Part shown: positions 26,279 to 35,591 of the stretch, one piece after another
Numbering within the stretch: position 1 is the stretch's first letter
How the letters are laid out: the number at the start of each line of letters is the position of its first letter
NCBI GenBank assembly: GCA_021773135.1
Contig: JAJFKP010000030.1
Location: 62,001 to 126,000 of the forward strand
Length of the DNA stretch: 64,000 nt
DNA from: Woeseiaceae bacterium
GTDB taxonomy: Bacteria > Pseudomonadota > Gammaproteobacteria > Steroidobacterales > Woeseiaceae
Direction of reading: 5' to 3'
The notes under the pieces: model-generated
The model's database searches: none
What the model saw: the letters and a program-made list of their open reading frames with translations, nothing else
What the model was told of the DNA's origin: nothing
Program-made: the position numbers and the translations under genes

Positions 26279-28331
26279 TTCTCTCCGCATCGGTTCGATA
26301 GCGCTCGAACCACTCAAGAATATTGTCCACTTTCGACACGAGTCGGGATGGCCGCCCGGCTATACCGTGCGGCGAACCGGGGACCCGTACCATAACCGAA
26401 TCGACGCCTTTCAGTTTCAGCGCCTGGTAAAGCTGCTCAGTCTCTGAAAATGGCGTGCGCTGATCATCCTCACCGCTAATTAGCATCGTCGGCGTCGTCA
26501 TGTTCGCGACCAGCGAAAGCGGCGAACGCTGCCAGTAGTGCTCGAATTCTTCCCAGGGCATCCCGGGAAACTGGTGTGAGATTTGTCCAATGTAGGAATC
26601 TGCTGTCAATGTTTTGCTGATCCAGTTAACCACGGGTTTCGCTACCGCTGCGGCGTTAAATCGATCGGTCAGGCCAATCGCGTAGGCGCTTGCGATGCCG
26701 CCGGCAGACCCGCCGGTAATAAACAGATTCTCCGGGTCGACAATACCGGTTTCAATCACGGCGTCGATGCCAGACATGTGATCCGCAAAATCTTCAGGAC
26801 TGGAATATTTATAGTGCAATAGCATCGCGAAGTCTTTGCCGTAAGAGGTGCTGCCGCGGTGGTTGTCATAGAACACGACGTACCCGGCAGACGCCATCAG
26901 CTGCATTTCTGCCGAGAAATATGCACCGTATGCGAGATGCGGCCCGCCGTGAATCTCCAATATCAACGGATACTGCCGGCCTTCCTGGTAACCGGGTGGC
27001 GTCATGTACCAACCGTGGATTTCGGTACCGTCGAAGGATGACGAGTAAACGATTTCCGTGACCTCACCCAACACGCGATTGCCCAAAAGGTCGTCATTGA
27101 GCGCCGTTAAGCGACTTTCCCCTCGCCGGCCGCCGATGGCGACGTCTGCAGGCCTGAGCGCGTCGCCCTGGGTAAATGCCACCAGGCCGTCTCTCGCCAC
27201 CGTAAAGCTGCCGCTCAGATAAGGACGACCCAAAGATGTGCTGCCCAAACCGGATACGACGTCGGCAGATGCACCAGTCGGCGTCGCCCGCGCGACCTTC
27301 CGCACGGCCCTTGCATCGTACTGATAATAAATATAACGATCGCCCGACCATTGCGGATTGCTGACAGAGCTGTCCAGGTCTGCCGTTAACGGCCGGTCAT
27401 TGCCGCCATCGATATCCATCACATGCAGCACCCGATTTCGATAGGCAATTTTTTCGTTGCTGTCGAAAACATAGGCAATCATTGTTCCGTTCGGTGATAC
27501 CACGGGTGAAGACTCGCCGCCTGCGCGGTCGGTAAGCTGGGCTAGCGTTCCGTCGACGACATCAATGCTGAATATATCGGACTCACCCGACTGCATTTCC
27601 CAGCCGGCGTTACGATTGGCGGCGAACACGATCCGCCTGGAATCTGCGGACCATGACAGCGGCCCGGTGTGATTGAAATCTCCTGCTGTTAATTGTCGCG
27701 GCGTGCCACCTTCTGCCGGCAGCACAAAGATGTGCGTGTAGGCGACTTCGAGAAAGCCCTCGCCATCCCATTTGTATTGCGCTGCATCAATAACCGTTAC
27801 CGGCTCTGACCAGTCCGCCCCTTCGGGTTTGTCGCGCGGCTTGGCAAGCGTTGCCGGCGTTCCGGGGACAGACATCGCCATTGCCAGCCACTGGCCATTG
27901 GGCGACCAGGACAGGTCGGACGGCGCTTCCTGCAGGTTGGCAACGAGCGCCGTTTGCCCATTGTCCATCCAGCGCACGAAGATACCGGTACCGTTGGTGG
28001 TCTCCTGTAAATAGACAAGACGATCGCCGCCCGGTGACCAGCGCGGCGATGACGCGCTTTTTGTCCCCGACACCAGTGGTCGGTGGCGTTCGCCGTCGAC
28101 ATCGATTGTCCACAGATTCGAGCGTGTTCGATCGGTCATGATGTCGTTACTGCGGCGTTCGTAAACGACGGATTCTCCGTTCGGCGATATTCGCGGATCG
28201 TTTGCGTACTCAAGTTCAAAAACGTCCGCTGCCTGGAACGTCTTGATCGCCTCGTCCGCACCGAAGGTAGTGGATGTCGCAGTTACAGCCGTGGCTAAAA
28301 TCAGCGCCAGCGCAATATTAGTTTTTCGCAT
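26265..28331 (-). CDS. exported S9-family (prolyl oligopeptidase/acylaminoacyl-peptidase-like) peptidase
   Basis: A 688-residue serine peptidase with a signal peptide (ALALILATAVTATSTTFGA). Residues about 40-400 form a WD/TolB-like beta-propeller (ISPNGESVVYERRS, SPRWSPGGDRLVYL, LSWSPNGQWLAM). Residues about 430-688 form the alpha/beta-hydrolase catalytic domain with Ser in ITGGSAGGIAS, Asp in GEDDQRTPFSETEQL and His in PGSPHGIAG. It removes N-terminal peptides or acyl-amino acids from short substrates. It is the first gene of the operon that continues with the D-acylase, M23 peptidase and GST, so export, cleavage and deacylation of peptides appear linked. Confidence 0.88.
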   Translation of the reverse strand: MRKTNIALALILATAVTATSTTFGADEAIKTFQAADVFELEYANDPRISPNGESVVYERRSNDIMTDRTRSNLWTIDVDGERHRPLVSGTKSASSPRWSPGGDRLVYLQETTNGTGIFVRWMDNGQTALVANLQEAPSDLSWSPNGQWLAMAMSVPGTPATLAKPRDKPEGADWSEPVTVIDAAQYKWDGEGFLEVAYTHIFVLPAEGGTPRQLTAGDFNHTGPLSWSADSRRIVFAANRNAGWEMQSGESDIFSIDVVDGTLAQLTDRAGGESSPVVSPNGTMIAYVFDSNEKIAYRNRVLHVMDIDGGNDRPLTADLDSSVSNPQWSGDRYIYYQYDARAVRKVARATPTGASADVVSGLGSTSLGRPYLSGSFTVARDGLVAFTQGDALRPADVAIGGRRGESRLTALNDDLLGNRVLGEVTEIVYSSSFDGTEIHGWYMTPPGYQEGRQYPLILEIHGGPHLAYGAYFSAEMQLMASAGYVVFYDNHRGSTSYGKDFAMLLHYKYSSPEDFADHMSGIDAVIETGIVDPENLFITGGSAGGIASAYAIGLTDRFNAAAVAKPVVNWISKTLTADSYIGQISHQFPGMPWEEFEHYWQRSPLSLVANMTTPTMLISGEDDQRTPFSETEQLYQALKLKGVDSVMVRVPGSPHGIAGRPSRLVSKVDNILEWFERYRTDAERNDDE

Positions 28332-28402
28332 TGTTAGATCTCATTTTGACGGCGAGTAGACTGAAAATCGTTGACCCAGCGATTCGCAGGACTTCCATAA
28401 AA

Positions 28403-29428
28403 TCACAGGCGATACTGGGCAATTTGCACTTCTGTACCGTAATCAGCGTAGTCCCCATCCGTCCTTTTAGCACGAAATTCTGACCACTGGATCGGAGCAT
28501 ACCGCGGTGGTCGCTCCGCACTGACCACGCTGGGCAACGGCTTAACGATTGTCGCAGCCGATGGGTTAAAAAAGAATGGAATGCTGTAACGATCCACCTG
28601 GTTCATCGCCAACACGCGATGTACCGCCGCCTGGTAAGTATCGTTCGACCAGACCTGCATCATATCGCCTGTGTTGATAACAAGGGCACCCGCTAATGGC
28701 ACCACGTTGTGCCAGAAACCGTCTTTGAAGACCTGTAGGCCGCCAACGTCGTCCTGCAGCAACACGGTCAAAGCGCCGGCGTCGCTGTGATGGTGCACGC
28801 CCAGACCCGCCGCCGGGAGCTTTTTTACATCCTGCGCGTCAAGCGGGTCGTCGACCGGATAGTGATTAAGTCGGACGAAACCGGTGTGATTCGTCGCGAA
28901 ATCGGCACGCATTGAGTCGGCCGGCAATTCAAGTCCGACGCAGAATGCTTCAAGCAAGGCCAGGCCGAGCTCCGTGCAGGCATCACGATACTCGCGCATG
29001 GTCTGCGAAAAGCCGTTAGCAATTGCCGGCCAGCGATTCTCGGCGTCGTAGATGGGGTCACGCCCGTCGGTCGTGAAATCGAAAACCTCTTTCTTGTCCC
29101 GCTGATTCTTGGTGAGTTCGTTGTTGTAGTAGCCCCACGGGTTCGCGCGCGTCCGGAGCAGTGTTTTCTTGCCAGCAGCGGGCTGGGCGAAAAACCTGCG
29201 CGCCTGGACCCAGGTTCTGTTGAGCAGTTCTTCCTGCACGCCATGGTTGATAACCTGGAAAAAACCCCAGTCTTGACAGGCCGCCGCGATAGCATCAACA
29301 GCGTCTCGTGCATGCTGTGACGCGGCATCTTTAACCACCGCGCTGACATCGATAATCGGGACCTGGTTGGCAATCTCTGCCGAATCAGCGACAGGATATT
29401 TGTCGAGATCGTCGTGCAGGTCTTGCAA
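28403..29428 (-). CDS. isopenicillin-N-synthase-like 2OG-Fe(II) oxygenase
   Basis: A 341-residue non-haem iron dioxygenase of the IPNS/flavonol-synthase group. The N-terminal DIOX_N region contains QVPIIDVSAVV and GFFQVINHGV. The double-stranded beta-helix core has the iron facial triad HSD in GVHHHSDAGALTVLLQDD (about residues 200-202) and His in QAAVHRVLAM, with the 2-oxoglutarate Arg/Ser pair in DRYSIPFFF. Substrate not identifiable; the group covers amino-acid, antibiotic and plant-hormone-like substrates. Start codon TTG at 29428 with a strong GGGAGG site 6 bases upstream and no better alternative. It lies 71 bases upstream of the S9 operon on the same strand. Confidence 0.85.
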   Translation of the reverse strand: MQDLHDDLDKYPVADSAEIANQVPIIDVSAVVKDAASQHARDAVDAIAAACQDWGFFQVINHGVQEELLNRTWVQARRFFAQPAAGKKTLLRTRANPWGYYNNELTKNQRDKKEVFDFTTDGRDPIYDAENRWPAIANGFSQTMREYRDACTELGLALLEAFCVGLELPADSMRADFATNHTGFVRLNHYPVDDPLDAQDVKKLPAAGLGVHHHSDAGALTVLLQDDVGGLQVFKDGFWHNVVPLAGALVINTGDMMQVWSNDTYQAAVHRVLAMNQVDRYSIPFFFNPSAATIVKPLPSVVSAERPPRYAPIQWSEFRAKRTDGDYADYGTEVQIAQYRL

Positions 29429-29452
29429 AGTTCGCCCTCCCGGTTTGTCCTG

Positions 29453-31330
29453 CTATGGATCGATTCCGACGATTAACGGATCGTGGTCAGAAGATCTGCG
29501 CAGGCTCTCCGCATCGAACAGATCGGCGTCACGGCCGAAATCGAGATTGTAGTCAAAGAGCCCAGGTTCGTCCGCGTTGATGTGCCACACCGCGATGGCA
29601 GTGACGCGCTCTGCCAGCGAAGGCGATGCGAGCGCGTGATCCAGGGCACCCGACTGCGAGTCGAAAACGAACGAATAGGCACCGGCATCCCTCTCTGACG
29701 CCAACAGGTTGACGTAGCCTGCCGCCTCGATTGCAACGATGGGATCTTCCCGCAGGTAGGCGTTCAAATCACCCATGATCAGGAAATCAGGGTCACCGCT
29801 GCCGGTTGGGTCAGCATCGAGCCAGTCGACCAGGGCTTCTGCAGCGCGGGTGCGGGTCAGGTTGCAATTACCCTGCCCATCGGCTTGATTGATGTCACCG
29901 CTATCGTCGCAAGGAGAACCTTTGGACTTAAAGTGATTGACAGCGACGGTAAAGCGACCTCCATCCGGAACAGCATCAAAAGTCTGTACCAGTGCCGGCC
30001 TGTTCTTTGCATCGTCAAACCGCTCGTCGATCGCCGCCGTGAGCACGGAGAATTCACCAGCCGGCCGCACCGCACTCGCGCGATAGATGAAGCCAACGGC
30101 AATGACATCTGTGCCTATAACGCCGGTATCAATATACGACCACGTGCCCGCCGCCGTGCGCGCGTTCATGGCGTCAACCATGTTCTGCAGCGCGATACCG
30201 CCGTTATTTTCAAGTTCCATCAATCCCACGACGTCGGCATCAAGGCGCAACAGTGCGTTGACAGACTTGGCCTGCTGCCGCTCGAACTCAGCGGCACTAT
30301 CGGCGCCGCGACAACCGACGTCGGCAGCGGGGCCACAAATATCCTCGCCGTTATCCAGGGTCGTGAAATAATTAAGCACGTTAAAACTCGCAACCCTGAT
30401 ACGGCCACCGGGCGCGGGCGGGCGCGGGTCAGCTGTATTCAGCTGCGTGAACACAGGATCAACGGTCGGCAGAAGGCGGTAAGATTCCTTTCCGGAGCCG
30501 CCGCTGCCGCGGCTGAAGCGAATATTGCCAGTCGCGACGGTAACGGCGTCTCCTACGCGCACGGAATAGTCCGGATCATCTGTCCTGGCCGGCCTCAGGT
30601 AACGCAGGAACGACGGGTTTTGCACCGCTTGACCGTCATCAAGAATAACCTGACGGCCGGCCCGCTGCTGCACATACGCTGCGTAGCCCGCAACGTCAGG
30701 AGTAAAACTGTTGGTGTATTGCATCAGACGGCCACCGATGCTCAAAGAAAGTTCCCCGTATCGTTCGAGGCCAAACACGTCGCTGACAAAGGCGGGCTCA
30801 GTCATGCTGACCAGCATCCCTTCCACCTTTTCAAGATCTGCAATGAAGACTTCATCGCTGTTGCTGATGACGCCAGCGGGTAGCGGAATTGCCACGGGGT
30901 CGACAGAACCTGTTCCAGTAATCATCACGGAATCGGCGACAATCTGCGTTTCGCCGAATCTTTCGGTTACTGTGCCTGACACACGCACCGTCTGGAAAAC
31001 TTCCAAATCCGGTGCGGTCGCATTTCTGTCGAAAACAAAAACGCCGTCGGAGGATTGCGGATCGCCATCCGGTCGCTCCTCCTGCAGAAAGAAGCCGCCC
31101 AGATTTCTCGTCCCGTCTGCGTCACCGTCCTGAAAGTCACCGGTAACCACTCCGACCACCGTGACCTGCTGATCGACAAACGGACTCGACGCACTATTCC
31201 CCTGCACCGCATAAATAGGCGTAATGATCGCAGCTGTGGGATCCGCGGGCGCTGAGCTGCCAGCGCCGTTGCAGGCGGTCAGGCAGATCAGCAGCAGCAT
31301 CTGGCTTGGAAGGTTCTGCGAAAACGGCAT
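29453..31330 (-). CDS. ExeM/NucH-family extracellular endonuclease lipoprotein
   Basis: A 625-residue envelope nuclease. The N-terminus has a lipobox LTAC. Residues about 35-150 are an OB-fold/lamin-tail-type region (GVVTGDFQDGDADGTRNLGGFFLQEE) typical of ExeM. The endonuclease/exonuclease/phosphatase domain starts at about 310: IRVASFNVLNYF, VVGLMELENNGG, VAVNHFKSKG (His), FLIMGDLNAYLREDP (Asp/Asn) and SSDHDPLIVGI (Asp/His). These are the catalytic motifs of the EEP superfamily. Known relatives degrade extracellular DNA for nutrients or biofilm turnover. The start at 31330 leaves a short basic-poor leader, so it is somewhat uncertain. Single gene, in line with the small gene at 31397. Confidence 0.88.
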   Translation of the reverse strand: MPFSQNLPSQMLLLICLTACNGAGSSAPADPTAAIITPIYAVQGNSASSPFVDQQVTVVGVVTGDFQDGDADGTRNLGGFFLQEERPDGDPQSSDGVFVFDRNATAPDLEVFQTVRVSGTVTERFGETQIVADSVMITGTGSVDPVAIPLPAGVISNSDEVFIADLEKVEGMLVSMTEPAFVSDVFGLERYGELSLSIGGRLMQYTNSFTPDVAGYAAYVQQRAGRQVILDDGQAVQNPSFLRYLRPARTDDPDYSVRVGDAVTVATGNIRFSRGSGGSGKESYRLLPTVDPVFTQLNTADPRPPAPGGRIRVASFNVLNYFTTLDNGEDICGPAADVGCRGADSAAEFERQQAKSVNALLRLDADVVGLMELENNGGIALQNMVDAMNARTAAGTWSYIDTGVIGTDVIAVGFIYRASAVRPAGEFSVLTAAIDERFDDAKNRPALVQTFDAVPDGGRFTVAVNHFKSKGSPCDDSGDINQADGQGNCNLTRTRAAEALVDWLDADPTGSGDPDFLIMGDLNAYLREDPIVAIEAAGYVNLLASERDAGAYSFVFDSQSGALDHALASPSLAERVTAIAVWHINADEPGLFDYNLDFGRDADLFDAESLRRSSDHDPLIVGIDP

Positions 31331-31396
31331 CTAAGGTGTCAGGCACTGGAGTCAGTGCGTTTTATAACACAGTGGTTCGATCCTTTCGGAAATCTG

Positions 31397-31600
31397 CTAG
31401 TCGACGAGACTGAGAGAGTCCCTCGCGATTCCGCCGTCCGGAGACATGACGTAGCGATCAAGCTGCCAGCCGATGTAGAAACTGCCTGTTTCGTCGGGGT
31501 TCTCAGTAATGCGGAGTTCCTCCGGCTGCACAAACCGCTGCATGCGCTCACTGAATAGCCTGGCAATGCTGGGTTTCTCTGCGGCGTAAACGATATCCAT
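31397..31600 (-). CDS. small hypothetical protein, 67 aa
   Basis: A short gene missed by many callers but supported by a near-perfect ribosome site AAGGAGAG four bases upstream of the ATG. The protein starts MDIVYAAEKPSIARLFSERM, which resembles the first strand and helix of the Toprim domain in topoisomerase III (AEKPSxAR). No other topoisomerase part is present and the remaining 47 residues (EELRITENPDETGSFYIGWQLD and so on) are not recognisable. It could be a stand-alone small protein or the surviving head of a lost gene. No transmembrane segment. Confidence 0.5.
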   Translation of the reverse strand: MDIVYAAEKPSIARLFSERMQRFVQPEELRITENPDETGSFYIGWQLDRYVMSPDGGIARDSLSLVD

Positions 31601-31731
31601 GACACTCTCCTTGATTTGCTTTCCATAGCACGGATTCGAGCTTCAACTGCAGAATAGACTGCTGCTACTTAATGGCGGCTGAAAAATACATGAATAGGGG
31701 CTGAACCCGCGGCGGGCAGCGCGGCGGACAC

Positions 31732-32103
31732 CTAGGGACGCAGATAGTCGTCGGAGCCGTCCAGCCAGTCATCCCTGCGGGGCGACCACATGTCGATCTC
31801 CTCGACCTCGCCCACGCACAGCGCCTCGTGCGGCAAATGTGCCGGAATTACCACGACATCACCGGGTCCGAATTCCCGCGTTTCCGACCTGTCGGCGCCG
31901 AACACAAAGCGCATGGTTCCTTTCAAGACCTGGGTTATTTGCTCATTGTGGTGGCTGTGCATCGGCACCAGGAAGCCGTCCCTGAAGTAGACCCGCGCAA
32001 CGGTCATCTGTTCGCCGGTGACGATGCGTCGCTGCATGCTCGGATTGACTGTCTCGAGCTCGATGTCATCCCAGTTGATTGACCGCAGATCTGCAATAGA
32101 CAT
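31732..32103 (-). CDS. cupin-domain protein
   Basis: A 123-residue single-domain cupin. Motif 1 (PMHSHHNEQITQVLKGTMRF, about residues 47-66) carries the His/His/Glu metal ligands and motif 2 (GDVVVIPAHLPHEA, about 81-94) the last His. Cytoplasmic. Its ATG is preceded by GGAGAAAAAC. Such small cupins serve as dioxygenases, isomerases or sensors; nothing here decides. The gap of 131 bases to the 67-residue gene downstream holds nothing I recognise. Confidence 0.82.
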   Translation of the reverse strand: MSIADLRSINWDDIELETVNPSMQRRIVTGEQMTVARVYFRDGFLVPMHSHHNEQITQVLKGTMRFVFGADRSETREFGPGDVVVIPAHLPHEALCVGEVEEIDMWSPRRDDWLDGSDDYLRP

Positions 32104-32169
32104 GTTTGTTTTTCTCCGACAATGCGCCGTCGCAGATCATCGCATTCTTTTCGCTACGATCAAACTCCG

Positions 32170-32192
32170 CGCCGCTTAATTCTGTAGCGGCG
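32170..32192. terminator. hairpin, terminator-like but without a U tract
   Basis: A perfect 7-bp stem CGCCGCT/AGCGGCG with a 9-base AT-rich loop lies between the zinc-ribbon gene and the cupin gene, both on the minus strand. No run of T follows on either strand, so a rho-independent terminator is only weakly supported. A second small inverted repeat (ATTCA/TGAAT, about 32193-32206) is adjacent. Confidence 0.3.
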
Positions 32193-32218
32193 AATTCAGG
32201 CTTGAATCTGCGGAGTGG

Positions 32219-32467
32219 CTAACTGGAAATTTCGACGTAGCCAGATAGAAATTCGAGGCCGCGACGCAGTTCATCGCGGTTGATTGTCGCGCGAGTCACG
32301 CCTTCATAGTCTGCAACAACCCAGCGCAGCGCATGCCTGTCGCAATAGGCCCACAAGAGCCTGCCGATTTGCCACACGTCGTTGCGACGCCCACAGTGCG
32401 GACAACCCGGCAGGTCGCGCCGCCGGTGCAGGGGAAACGGAATGATATTGTCTGCATGAGCCGCCAT
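32219..32467 (-). CDS. small zinc-ribbon-like protein, 82 aa
   Basis: An 82-residue protein with a likely structural zinc site: CPHCGRRNDVWQIGR at about residues 22-36 followed by WAYCDRHALRW with Cys and His about 20 residues on (CxxC...CxxH). The N-terminus is MAAHADNIIPFPLHRR and the rest is probably helical (NRDELRRGLEFLSG). Family unknown. AGGG precedes the ATG at short spacing, so the start is moderately supported. Divergent from the MBL gene at 32633. Confidence 0.5.
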   Translation of the reverse strand: MAAHADNIIPFPLHRRRDLPGCPHCGRRNDVWQIGRLLWAYCDRHALRWVVADYEGVTRATINRDELRRGLEFLSGYVEISS

Positions 32468-32632
32468 ACCCTGCTGACGGTAGGCGAAATCAGGAAATGC
32501 AGGCGTGATCTGATTCTCACCAATTCCGCACCTCCGTCCATTTCGTTATCGTTCTGAGACCTAAGTCCGAATTTGCTGACTGGGCAGTTTCGGTGCGGTA
32601 TCGTCAGTGGACAGCGCACTCAGGATAGAAGA

Positions 32633-33502
32633 ATGAAAACAGCATCATTGACAGTGGTATTGACTACAATTATTTGCTCATTCGCATTCGCACAGGACGG
32701 TGGAATTTCCTGGCGATCGACTGAATTGGCGCCAGGCCTGCAAATGCTCGAGGGACAGGGCGGTTTTCCAGGCGGAAATCTTAGCCTGCTTACTGGCGAT
32801 GATGGCATCGTGCTGATTGACGGAGGACTGACGGAGACCTCGGCCATGACGGTTGCGACCATCGAGCGCATGACCGACGGTCCGGTTAATTTCCTGATTA
32901 ACACGCATGCCCATGGCGACCACACGGGTTCGAATTCCCCGATGATGCGCGGCGACACGACGGTCGTGGCCCACGATAACCTGCGGCGCGCGCTTCTCGA
33001 AGACGAGCAGTTCGACAAAAGCGGGCTGCCCGAACTCACGTTCAGTGAGTCCGTGACGTTTCATCTCAACGGCCACAATGCGTTCGTCTTTTTTATTCCC
33101 AGCGCACACACCAGCGGCGACTCGGCGATCCACTTCCCCGAAGTAAACGTCCTGCATGCAGGCGATGTTTTTTTTAACAAGGTTTTCCCTTTCATTGACC
33201 TCGATGGCGGTGGCAGTGTCGACGGATTTATCACGGGCCAGCAAAAATTGCTGGGCATGGCTGATGACGATACGCAGATCATTCCCGGCCACGGCCCGCT
33301 TGCCGACAAGGACGACCTGCAGGCGGCCGTCGATATGCTCATGGACGCAAAATCAAAAGTTAAAGCGCTGGTCGACGCCGGCATGTCGAATGAGCAGGTA
33401 CTCGAAAATAACCCGCTTTCCGTTTATGACAGCTGGAGCTGGGACTTTATTACCACTGAAGCCATGACGAATACGCTATATCGCTCACTAACGAGCAACT
33501 AG
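32633..33502 (+). CDS. exported MBL-fold metallo-hydrolase
   Basis: A 289-residue MBL-fold protein. ATG 32633 follows AGGA at 7 bases and opens a signal peptide (ASLTVVLTTIICSFAFAQ). The zinc motif NTHAHGDHTGSN (about 96-107) is intact, followed by SAHTSGDSAIHF, VLHAGDVFF and IPGHGPL. The domain order, length and exported location match the MBL gene at 15899, so the two are paralogues with different substrates or alternative alleles of one function. Function beyond hydrolysis of an ester or lactam-like bond is not readable. Confidence 0.85.
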   Translation: MKTASLTVVLTTIICSFAFAQDGGISWRSTELAPGLQMLEGQGGFPGGNLSLLTGDDGIVLIDGGLTETSAMTVATIERMTDGPVNFLINTHAHGDHTGSNSPMMRGDTTVVAHDNLRRALLEDEQFDKSGLPELTFSESVTFHLNGHNAFVFFIPSAHTSGDSAIHFPEVNVLHAGDVFFNKVFPFIDLDGGGSVDGFITGQQKLLGMADDDTQIIPGHGPLADKDDLQAAVDMLMDAKSKVKALVDAGMSNEQVLENNPLSVYDSWSWDFITTEAMTNTLYRSLTSN

Positions 33503-33554
33503 ATCCAGGATATAGCGCCCCGGAATCGGCTGTGCCACACCGTTGTCGCAACGG

Positions 33555-35399
33555 TTAGCTGTCGAGTACTTCCATTACAGCCCGGTGACCATGATAGATT
33601 GCTGAGTCGGTATTGGCGGCCGCCCCGGCGTCCGAATTGGCGATTGATATGCGCCCAAACGACTGTCGGCCGCGCACCCAGGGTTTGTCGCTCTCGCTCT
33701 GGTAGTCGGGCTCCCACAAAAGTCCGGGGCTGTACGAATAACCGTGCGCCCAGCGATTGACAGTGATACCCGAGATGTCACGCTCTGCGTCGAAGCCTGC
33801 TCCGGCAAGTGCCTGATCCAGCTGATCGCGCACATGCTGCTCAAATGTAGAGAATGGCGTTTCAAGAAGTTTGCGCCGACCCGCCCGCCACTGTTCCGGC
33901 CCCTGGATATCATTGAAATAGGGCACGTAGCACATGTGTAGCACCATTGGATCGTCAGGCGATTTGCCAAACGCATAGTTGCCCAGTGAGACCGGGTAAT
34001 CCAATTCAACCTGTTTGAAGAAATCGTTGGTGTAGAAAACGAACTTGATGCCAAGATCGGCGAACGAACGCCAGTTCGGAATCATTACCTTGGTGTAGGT
34101 GAGTGGAATTTTGACGTTATACGCAAGGCCCTGTTTCTGGGCTTCCGGTAGTTCGGAGCAGATATACGGAATCGCACTGTTATAACAGGCCATGATGCAA
34201 TTTTTCGCACGCACGGTATGTGGGGTGCCGGAGTGAACGTAGGTCACATCTACTGCCGACTGATTGCTCGTGTGAGTGGCGTTGACGACTGTGCTGTTCA
34301 GGCGTATACGCACGTCGGCATCCGGCAGGTCGAGCTGTGCGTAGTCGACCCGCGCCGTTACAACATCTTCCATCGTCGATCCGGGCACGGCATGCGGAAT
34401 AAGTTTCCTCACCAATAATCGGGCGATCGAGGCGTTGCCATCCGGAAAATGAAAAATATACGGCTCGCTGCCGCGACCACCTTTGCGCGGCACCGTATGT
34501 TCCAGACCGGGCATGCCACCGCCATCCGTGTAGCCGAGAACGTAAATGGCAGGCACCTCGTCCATACCGACGCACCAGTAACTCATGCCCCAGCGCTGAA
34601 ACATTTCCAGCACCTGGTAGTCGACCTTGACGTAGTCACGAAGATACTCGCGATAGCTGATCTTGCTTAACAGGGCAATTTTTTCCTCCCGGGTCTTGCC
34701 GGGCAGATAGTCACGTTCGTCGTTAAAGGCGCGCACCAGGTCTGCTTTCGCGGTGTCACTCAGCGGGGACTGTGCTGCAAACTCCTCCCATGGCCTGGTC
34801 CCGTAACCGGTCACCAGCTTGCGCTGGCCGTAAGTCTCCTGATCGAACGCAATCGCATACGACAGGTCCATCGAGGAATAAAGGTCCTGATCGTAATAAT
34901 CGTAAAACCGCTGCATGTCGATGCCCAGGTCTCGCAATAACTCAAGCGATATGTCCTCGTAGCTCGACGGCGTGTCGATAGACTCAGTGCCGCCATAGCC
35001 TATTCGCGTTTCACCGTTGACTTTGAATTCGTTACGTTTGGCATGGCCGCCAAAATCGTCGTGATTATCGACGACAAGAATGCGTGCAGCCGGATTCTCC
35101 TTTTGATAAAAATGCGCCGCAGACAGACCGCTGATTCCGCCACCAACAATGACGAGATCAACCTCCTCCTGCGGAGATTCGACGGGCCAAGTTGCTCCTG
35201 AGACACGCGCATGCATGGTTTCCCACGAACCTGCATGACTTCCGCGCAGTCCCGTTTTTGCCGGCGGGTAATAGTCTGCCCCGAGCGAAAATTTCGAAGT
35301 ATCGGCACCGAATACCTCGGTCCAGGGGCTTAACAGTGACGCGCCAATGGCGACCTGGGTGCCATTCAGGAAATCACGTCGCGTAACCTTGTCTTTCAT
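33555..35399 (-). CDS. Tat-exported FAD oxidoreductase, spermidine-dehydrogenase-like
   Basis: A 614-residue flavoprotein starting at ATG 35399 (GAAGAA just upstream). A Tat signal with twin arginine (VTRRDFLNG, residues 4-12) marks export of the folded protein. The FAD Rossmann motif DLVIVGGGISGLSAAHFYQKENP lies at about residues 78-100, then DNHDDFGGHAKRNEF. The closing FAD segment is near IYHGHRAVMEV at the C-terminus. The overall pattern resembles Pseudomonas SpdH, which oxidises spermidine in the periplasm. Substrate polyamine is inference. It is divergent from the permuted D-amino-acid oxidase, which also carries an export signal, and lies 2 kb from the amine dehydrogenase operon, so periplasmic amine oxidation is a plausible theme. 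Confidence 0.82.
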   Translation of the reverse strand: MKDKVTRRDFLNGTQVAIGASLLSPWTEVFGADTSKFSLGADYYPPAKTGLRGSHAGSWETMHARVSGATWPVESPQEEVDLVIVGGGISGLSAAHFYQKENPAARILVVDNHDDFGGHAKRNEFKVNGETRIGYGGTESIDTPSSYEDISLELLRDLGIDMQRFYDYYDQDLYSSMDLSYAIAFDQETYGQRKLVTGYGTRPWEEFAAQSPLSDTAKADLVRAFNDERDYLPGKTREEKIALLSKISYREYLRDYVKVDYQVLEMFQRWGMSYWCVGMDEVPAIYVLGYTDGGGMPGLEHTVPRKGGRGSEPYIFHFPDGNASIARLLVRKLIPHAVPGSTMEDVVTARVDYAQLDLPDADVRIRLNSTVVNATHTSNQSAVDVTYVHSGTPHTVRAKNCIMACYNSAIPYICSELPEAQKQGLAYNVKIPLTYTKVMIPNWRSFADLGIKFVFYTNDFFKQVELDYPVSLGNYAFGKSPDDPMVLHMCYVPYFNDIQGPEQWRAGRRKLLETPFSTFEQHVRDQLDQALAGAGFDAERDISGITVNRWAHGYSYSPGLLWEPDYQSESDKPWVRGRQSFGRISIANSDAGAAANTDSAIYHGHRAVMEVLDS

Positions 35400-35591
35400 T
35401 TCTTCATCCCCGTCAGTGTCGTAATATTTTCGCTGTACCAATTACGACCATGCGCTGCTGTATTTTCGCAATCCCTGACTTTACGAGAAGCGCTCTCGCA
35501 AGGAAAGCACACAGCATTCGGCCAGGGCAGAAATTGTGTTTCAGCCCCGGCCACACTACTCTTGGGAATTGCGAATATCACGGGGAAATCG

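Noticed and set aside
31339-31626. Alternative 95-codon minus-strand frame over the 67-residue gene
   Set aside because: Lacks a ribosome site at its start, whereas the 67-residue frame has AAGGAGAG at good spacing.
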